Shown here in pieces: positions 20,663 to 25,346 of a DNA stretch of 25,346 nt. A program made the position numbers and the translations under genes. This DNA comes from an uncultured Corynebacterium sp. (lineage in GTDB: Bacteria; Actinomycetota; Actinomycetes; Mycobacteriales; Mycobacteriaceae). The notes beneath the pieces were generated by a model. The model was not told where the DNA came from and did no database searches. It saw nothing but the letters and a program-made list of their open reading frames with translations. Within the stretch, counting starts at the first letter, position 1, and the number at the start of each line of letters is the position of its first letter. The stretch lies in assembly GCF_947253065.1 (NCBI RefSeq), contig NZ_CAMXWS010000027.1:1-25346 (forward strand). The letters run 5' to 3'.

Positions 20663-21396
20663 CGGTAGCTGCCCGGGAGCGCGACCACTGTCGTTGAGCC
20701 CGGTGCGACCTCAGTGAACCCGCTGTCTTGTACCGCTACCGCCGCTGGGTCCTGTGCCAATACAGCGAATTCCTCATGGGATAATTCCCGCACCTGCAAC
20801 GGAAAACCATCAGTTGCCCACGCAACGCCCTGTTCAGCTTCCATCGCTGCGGCAAGCAGCATCGAACCATGTCCCGCTTGTGCGGCAGCCTTGCCTGCTG
20901 TCATTTCCAACGAAGCATCGATCGCGATCAGCGGCAGCGACGGATCACTCTCGCCTTGCTCCTCACAGGGAAGCTCGGTGCCCCGAATCTGTAGTTTCGC
21001 AATCGGGTGAGGAACGTCTTGGACAGCTGAGGGAATGAAGGCTCGCGCGTTTGCTTCCCCCACTGTCGCAGTGCATCCCGGCAGTGCCTGAACGCCCTCC
21101 CAGCCAGCACCACGTGCTCTTCTGGCAATCTTGCGGATCCGGTGGCCGTACCACTGCCCCAAGGCATCCCGCCACGCACCCGGCTTGCCGGCGCGTGGGT
21201 CAAGGCATACCGCCACCACGGCTTGGGCTGCTGCAGCTAACAGATCTTCACGACGCGGTGGATCCACCTTCGGCATATGCAAAGCAATCTGCATAGCCTG
21301 CACGGTCGCTGGGTCTTCCGGGTCCTCCTCACCACGTCCATGGGACGTAAGGCTTTGGGTCAGGAACCCGTGGGCACGGATAAGTTCTTCTCCCAC
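20659..21396 (-). CDS. PTH2-like peptidyl-tRNA hydrolase domain protein
   Basis: The 245-residue product has a PTH2-type domain in its C-terminal third (about 155-241). Support comes from a first strand LPLIAIDAS, the MTAGKAAAQAGHGS segment (165-178) matching the GK-x-AAQ-x-xH core of PTH2, the PLQVREL strand, and a final DSGFTEVAPGSTTVVALPG (224-242). The N-terminal 150 residues contain a helical segment (48-100) and resemble nothing I can name. PTH2 releases amino acids from peptidyl-tRNA; it is mainly archaeal and eukaryotic, but related domains are annotated in actinobacteria. GTG 21396 shares one base with the serB stop, so translation is coupled. Activity is not certain. Confidence 0.75.
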   Translation of the reverse strand: MGEELIRAHGFLTQSLTSHGRGEEDPEDPATVQAMQIALHMPKVDPPRREDLLAAAAQAVVAVCLDPRAGKPGAWRDALGQWYGHRIRKIARRARGAGWEGVQALPGCTATVGEANARAFIPSAVQDVPHPIAKLQIRGTELPCEEQGESDPSLPLIAIDASLEMTAGKAAAQAGHGSMLLAAAMEAEQGVAWATDGFPLQVRELSHEEFAVLAQDPAAVAVQDSGFTEVAPGSTTVVALPGSYR

Positions 21397-22646
21397 TAGT
21401 CGAGCGCGACCTTGCCCTCGATGCCCTGCTCCTCGTTGAGCACGTCGATCTCATCGCGCGGCACGCCCATGATGTACAGGACGGAATCAAGGAAAGGGTA
21501 AGTGACCGCGGTATCAGCGACCTCACGCAGCGCCGGCTTCGCATTGAACGCAACACCAAGCCCCGCCTGCGTGATCATGTCAATGTCATTCGCGCCATCG
21601 CCCACCGCGACAGTCTGCGACATACGCAGGCCCGAATCCGCCGCGAATTCAGCCAGGAATTCAGCCTTAGCTCGCCTATCGACAACCTTGCCAATCACCT
21701 CGCCCGTCAACTTCCCATCGACAATCTCCAACGTATTGGCACGCACATAGTCCAGCTCAAGCTCTTCCGCCATCGGCTCGAGCACCTGGATGAAGCCACC
21801 GGACACGACCGCCGTGCGGTAACCCATCTGCTTAAGCGTACGAATCGTGGTGCGTGCGCCAGGGGTGAGAACAATATCGCGTGCGACCTCATCGATCACT
21901 GATGCATCGAGCCCCGCGAGCGCCTTAACGCGCTCACGCAAGGACTCCTCGAAATCGAGCTCGCCACGCATTGCGCGCTCAGTGACCGCTGCGACTTCTG
22001 CCTCACGCCCGGCATGCGCCGCGAGCATTTCAATCACCTCGCCGGTGATCAACGTCGAATCACAATCGAAGCAGACCAAACGCTTCGCACGACGAGCCAA
22101 ACCGGCACGCTCAATCGCAATATCAACACCCAAACCAGAACTCAGCTCAGCCAAAGCCTTACGCACCGTGTGGCTGACCCCATCACCCTCGCCCGGAATG
22201 GTGATGGACAATTCCAAACCAGTCACCGGGTAGTCCGAAATACCGCGAATACGGTCAATATTCGCACCGAAGTCCGCCAAAGTACGACCAATCTCCGAGA
22301 CAGCCTCCGCCGTCACTGGATCACCCAAGACAACCACCACGTGGGTGGAACGCTTGCGTTGTGGCGCAGGCGAATCTTCATCCGTCTCAATCAAGACAGT
22401 GTGATCCGACAACTCAGACGCCGATTCCAAGTCACGGCGCAAAGCCTCGATCGAAGAAGGGCTCACACCAGCAAAGGCAGCTAGTGCCAAACGGCCCCGG
22501 AAATGTGCCTGCTCCGCATCCAGCAGCTGCACGTTGTGCTGGGACAGAACAGCGAAGAAAGCAGCGCTCACGCCGGGCCTGTCAGCTCCCGTCAGAGTGA
22601 TCACGGCATAATTCAATCCTGGTTGCAAGCGAACAGCGTAAGTCAT
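21396..22646 (-). CDS. serB: Phosphoserine phosphatase with N-terminal ACT domains
   Basis: The 416-residue protein carries out the last step of serine synthesis. Two ACT-like regulatory domains (about 12-85 and 102-178) precede an HAD phosphatase domain (about 188-400). The nucleophile is Asp194 in FDCDST, with general acid Asp196, motif II in VSGGF, and motif III in GDGANDIDM. The two-ACT layout is typical of corynebacterial and mycobacterial SerB2-type enzymes and suggests allosteric control by serine. ATG 22646 is chosen because TACTTT ends 7 nt before it; the open frame up to 22703 reads through the ctaD terminator hairpin. Confidence 0.95.
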   Translation of the reverse strand: MTYAVRLQPGLNYAVITLTGADRPGVSAAFFAVLSQHNVQLLDAEQAHFRGRLALAAFAGVSPSSIEALRRDLESASELSDHTVLIETDEDSPAPQRKRSTHVVVVLGDPVTAEAVSEIGRTLADFGANIDRIRGISDYPVTGLELSITIPGEGDGVSHTVRKALAELSSGLGVDIAIERAGLARRAKRLVCFDCDSTLITGEVIEMLAAHAGREAEVAAVTERAMRGELDFEESLRERVKALAGLDASVIDEVARDIVLTPGARTTIRTLKQMGYRTAVVSGGFIQVLEPMAEELELDYVRANTLEIVDGKLTGEVIGKVVDRRAKAEFLAEFAADSGLRMSQTVAVGDGANDIDMITQAGLGVAFNAKPALREVADTAVTYPFLDSVLYIMGVPRDEIDVLNEEQGIEGKVALD

Positions 22647-22653
22647 GAATATG

Positions 22654-22659
22654 AAAGTA
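22654..22659 (-). promoter_or_regulatory. -10 box TACTTT, leaderless promoter of serB
   Basis: On the minus strand it ends 7 nt before ATG 22646, directly after the ctaD terminator hairpin. Confidence 0.5.
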
Positions 22660-22698
22660 CAGCAAGAAGCCCCGCACCACTTCATGTGGTACGGGGCT
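22660..22698 (-). terminator. Intrinsic terminator of ctaD
   Basis: AGCCCCG (22668-22674) pairs with CGGGGCT (22692-22698) and ACCAC (22676-22680) with GTGGT (22686-22690), around a 5-nt loop. On the minus strand the stem is followed by a modest T-rich stretch (TCTTGCTGT). Confidence 0.75.
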
Positions 22699-22743
22699 GT
22701 CAATCAGGAGCGGCCAGGAGACGGCCGCTTGAGCCTCAACCGA

Positions 22744-24459
22744 CTAGGAGTCGTTGTGGCCGGTGTGAGCTTCACGGCGCATGGTCTCAACCATGTGCGG
22801 GTAGTGCAGCTCGAAGGCCGGACGCTCCGAACGGATACGCGGCAGGGACTCGAAGTTGTGGCTCGGCGGCGGGCAAGAGGTTGCCCACTCGAGGGAGTTG
22901 CCGTAACCCCACGGATCATCAACGGTGACGACCTCGCCGTAACGCCAGGACTTGTACACGTTCCAGATGAACGGCAGGAAGGCGACACCCAGGATGAAGG
23001 AGCCCACGGTGGAGATCTGGTTCAGCAGGGTGAATCCATCGCTATCCAGGTAGTCCGCGTAACGACGCGGCATGCCCATGTTGCCCAGCCAGTGCTGGAC
23101 CAGGAAGGTCAGGTTGAAGCCAATGAAGGTCAGCCAGAAGTGCCACTTGCCCAGCTTCTCGTCGAGCATGCGGCCGGTCATCTTCGGGAACCAGAAGTAG
23201 ACACCAGCACAGGAAGCGAACACCACGGTACCGAACAGGGTGTAGTGGAAGTGCGCAACCACGAAGTAGGAGTCATGCAGCTGGAAGTCCAGCGGCGGAG
23301 CAGCCAGCATAATGCCGGTCAGACCACCGAACAGGAAGGTAGCCAGGAAGCCGAGGGACCAGACCATCGGAGTTTCGAAGGTCAGGTGACCATTCCACAT
23401 CGTGCCGACCCAGTTGAAGAACTTCACGCCGGTCGGAACAGCGATCAGGAAGGTCATGAACGAGAAGAACGGAAGCAGGACCGCACCGGTGGCGTACATG
23501 TGGTGTGCCCACACAGCCATGGACAGGCCACCAATAGCCAGGGTTGCGAAGACAAGGCCGATGTAACCGAAGATCGGCTTACGGGAGAAGACCGGAACGA
23601 CCTCAGAGATGATGCCGAAGAACGGCAGCGCGAGGACGTAGACCTCCGGGTGGCCGAAGAACCAGAACAGGTGCTGCCACAGGATGGCGCCACCGTTGGC
23701 CGGGTCGAAGATGTGACCGCCGAGCTTACGGTCGTACAGCACACCGAGTGCTGCAGCAGTCAGCAGCGGGAAGATCATCAGCGCCAGGATGGAGGCGACG
23801 AAAACAGTCCAGGTGAAGACCGGGAGACGGAACATGGTCAGGCCCGGCGCACGCAGGGTCAGAACAGTGGAGACCATGTTGATGGCGGATGCAAGCGTAC
23901 CGATACCGGTAGCACCAACACCTAGAATCCACAGGTCAGCGCCCACACCTGGGGTGTGGATTGCATCTGCCAGCGGCAGGTACATCGTCCAACCGAAGTC
24001 AGCTGCACCGCCCGGGGTAAGGAAGCCCGCGAGCATAGCCAAGATGCCGGCCTGGGTGATCCAGAAACCGAAAGAGTTCAGACGCGGGAATGCCACGTCC
24101 GGTGCGCCGATCTGCAGCGGCAGAACGAAGTTAGCGAAACCCCAGACGATCGGGGTACCAAAGGCCAGCAGCATCACCGTGCCGTGCAGGGTGAACAGCT
24201 GGTTGAACTGTTCGTTAGACAGGAACTGCAGGCCCGGGGAGAAGAGCTCCGCGCGGATAAGCAGTGCCATAAGGCCACCAACAAAGAACCACACGAAGGA
24301 CATGATGATGTAGAAAATGCCCAGCTGTTTGTGGTCTGTGGTGGTCAACAAATCGTAAAAGCGTGTGCCCTTACGCGCCTTTCCGGTCGGCTCCGGCCGG
24401 ACCGGGGCGACAGCACCGCTATCAGCGGTGTTGTCGAGCCGTGGTGCCACAGCAGTCAT
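22744..24459 (-). CDS. ctaD: Cytochrome c oxidase subunit I (aa3 type)
   Basis: The 571-residue, 12-helix membrane protein is the catalytic subunit of the terminal oxidase. It reduces oxygen and pumps protons within the actinobacterial bcc-aa3 supercomplex. Visible ligands are His92 in LHGTVM (heme a), His270 in GHPEVY with Tyr274 (CuB and the cross-linked Tyr), His319-His320 in WAHHMY (CuB), and His403 and His405 in VAHFHY (heme a3 and heme a). Glu272 in the same motif is the proton-shuttle residue. ATG 24459 has a perfect AGGAGG (24471-24466) 6 nt upstream, the strongest ribosome site in the window, as expected for an abundant protein. As in C. glutamicum, ctaD stands apart from ctaCF and next to nrdF and serB. 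Confidence 0.98.
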   Translation of the reverse strand: MTAVAPRLDNTADSGAVAPVRPEPTGKARKGTRFYDLLTTTDHKQLGIFYIIMSFVWFFVGGLMALLIRAELFSPGLQFLSNEQFNQLFTLHGTVMLLAFGTPIVWGFANFVLPLQIGAPDVAFPRLNSFGFWITQAGILAMLAGFLTPGGAADFGWTMYLPLADAIHTPGVGADLWILGVGATGIGTLASAINMVSTVLTLRAPGLTMFRLPVFTWTVFVASILALMIFPLLTAAALGVLYDRKLGGHIFDPANGGAILWQHLFWFFGHPEVYVLALPFFGIISEVVPVFSRKPIFGYIGLVFATLAIGGLSMAVWAHHMYATGAVLLPFFSFMTFLIAVPTGVKFFNWVGTMWNGHLTFETPMVWSLGFLATFLFGGLTGIMLAAPPLDFQLHDSYFVVAHFHYTLFGTVVFASCAGVYFWFPKMTGRMLDEKLGKWHFWLTFIGFNLTFLVQHWLGNMGMPRRYADYLDSDGFTLLNQISTVGSFILGVAFLPFIWNVYKSWRYGEVVTVDDPWGYGNSLEWATSCPPPSHNFESLPRIRSERPAFELHYPHMVETMRREAHTGHNDS

Positions 24460-24495
24460 TCGATTCCTCCTGATTGAGACTCAGCCACCCCCTGA

Positions 24496-24522
24496 TCGCC
24501 AGCAGCTGTTATGCCCTGGCGA
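24496..24522 (-). promoter_or_regulatory. Hairpin in the ctaD leader
   Basis: TCGCCAG (24496-24502) and CTGGCGA (24516-24522) are perfect 7-bp arms around a 13-nt loop, about 25 nt upstream of the ctaD Shine-Dalgarno. It could stabilise the mRNA or bind a regulator. No promoter for ctaD could be assigned with confidence in 24523-24711. Confidence 0.4.
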
Positions 24523-24714
24523 CACCCATGCAGGAGCATAGGTAGGCGCAACTAGTACCGCTTCATCTTAACGGTCGCCCCAGCCAAAATCCAGACATCA
24601 CAGGCCACACCCATTTTTGTGCATGGCACCTGCCAGATTCGCTTCGCTGATTGACCCCGGATTGGGGAGAGCGGCCCTATAGAAAGGGCGGTCATTGAGT
24701 TATGGGTTTGGGTT

Positions 24715-25346
24715 TTAGAAGTCCCAGTCGTCGTCTTGGGTGTCCTCAGCCTTGCCGATGACATACGACGAACCGGAACCAGAGAAGAAGTCGTGGTTCT
24801 CATCCGCGTTCGGGGACAGGGACGCCAGGATCGCCGGCGACACTCGTGTCTCATCTACTGGGAATAGGCCCTCGTAACCGAGGTTGTTCAGAGCCTTGTT
24901 CGCGTTATAACGCAGGAAGCGTTTGACGTCTTCGGTCCAGCCCAGCGGATCGTAGATATCCTCGGTGTACTGGCACTCGTTGTCATAGAGGTCATAGAGC
25001 AAATCGAAGGTGTACTCCTTCAGCTCATCCTGACGCTCCTGCGATTCCTTACGCACAGCCTGCTGGTACTTGTAGCCGATGTAGTAACCATGCACTGCCT
25101 CATCACGAATAATCAGGCGAATAATGTCAGCCGTGTTGGTGAGCTTGGAGTGTACCGACCAGTTCAGGGGCAGGTAGAAACCCGAATAGAACAGGAAGGA
25201 CTCCAGCATTACGGAGGCAACCTTGCGCTTGAGCGGATCATCGCCCTCGTAGTAGTTCAGGATGATCTTGGCCTTACGCTGCAGATTCTCATTTTCCTCG
25301 GACCAACGGAAAGCATCATTGATCGCTGGCGTGTCTGCCAACGTCA
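24715..25346 (-). CDS. nrdF: Class Ib ribonucleotide reductase beta subunit (5' part outside window)
   Basis: The C-terminal 210 residues are present. The frame runs off the right edge (the last full codons read T-L-A-D-T-P), so the start is not in the window. The sequence closely matches corynebacterial NrdF: a four-helix ferritin-like segment with RLIIRDEAVHGYYIGYKYQ supplying metal-ligand Glu and His, and YTEDIYDPLGWTEDVKRFLRYNANKALNNLGYEGLF. The acidic C-terminus ending DDDWDF docks on NrdE. It holds the tyrosyl radical on a dimetal (Mn in corynebacteria) centre for dNTP synthesis. The radical Tyr lies in the missing part. It is followed by about 250 nt of non-coding DNA before ctaD. Confidence 0.96.
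   Translation of the reverse strand, partial: TLADTPAINDAFRWSEENENLQRKAKIILNYYEGDDPLKRKVASVMLESFLFYSGFYLPLNWSVHSKLTNTADIIRLIIRDEAVHGYYIGYKYQQAVRKESQERQDELKEYTFDLLYDLYDNECQYTEDIYDPLGWTEDVKRFLRYNANKALNNLGYEGLFPVDETRVSPAILASLSPNADENHDFFSGSGSSYVIGKAEDTQDDDWDF

Noticed and set aside
22645..23925. 426-residue plus-strand reading frame antisense to ctaD
   Set aside because: The translation is low-complexity (Glu/Gln/His/Arg-rich) and is the mirror of ctaD codon usage; ctaD carries all catalytic ligands.
24640..24710. GGCCC/GGGC and CCCC/GGGG repeats as an nrdF terminator
   Set aside because: Only about 4 bp pair in each and no T-run follows on the minus strand.

Overview
The window is chromosomal DNA from a Corynebacterium. 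Supporting this are a CmrA-type mycolate reductase beside oligoribonuclease (orn), an actinobacterial aa3 oxidase ctaD beside nrdF, mostly TANNNT -10 boxes, and many apparently leaderless genes. It holds 30 protein genes (one cut by the right edge), four tRNA genes (one cut by the left edge) and about nine convincing intrinsic terminators. I see no CRISPR array, insertion sequence, integrase or phage structural gene.

Layout. 1-2770 is the most accessory-looking part: the end of a tRNA-Arg, a membrane-anchored protein with two Ltp repeats, an orphan SMI1/KNR4 protein, and a DUF2975 membrane protein overlapping a small HTH regulator. That last pair is preceded by a promoter overlaid with three evenly spaced palindromes. 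2810-4375 carries cmrA, orn and tRNA-His. 4492-6533 (minus strand) carries a membrane-anchored NPCBM-like protein and a lipoprotein L,D-transpeptidase. 6805-9267 carries tRNA-Lys, a LOG-family phosphoribohydrolase, nicotinamidase pncA, a DUF3618 protein, peroxiredoxin bcp and tRNA-Leu.

From 9349 to 20662 the gene order matches, as I recall it, Mycobacterium tuberculosis Rv1343c to Rv1329c: lprD-like, DUF3817, rdgB, rph, MBL hydrolase, murI, rhomboid, P1 peptidase, DUF2017, clpS, pncB, dinG. The mec-cysO-cysM block is missing here, and a MarR gene and a small lipoprotein gene are additional. 20659-25346 carries a PTH2-like protein, serB, ctaD and the 3' part of nrdF, all on the minus strand.

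Functional links: pncA and pncB together convert nicotinamide to NaMN for NAD salvage. cmrA, the L,D-transpeptidase and murI serve the mycolate/peptidoglycan envelope. ClpS and the rhomboid belong to proteolysis; orn and rph to RNA decay; rdgB and nrdF to nucleotide pools.

The strongest window-wide signal is regulatory. In eleven genes a TANNNT hexamer ends exactly 7 nt before the start codon, and in two more 8 nt before it. This is what leaderless transcription predicts, and it fixes several start codons. I do not see a clearly new multi-gene system. The best candidates for novelty are the triple-palindrome DUF2975/HTH control region and the Ltp-SMI1 accessory segment.
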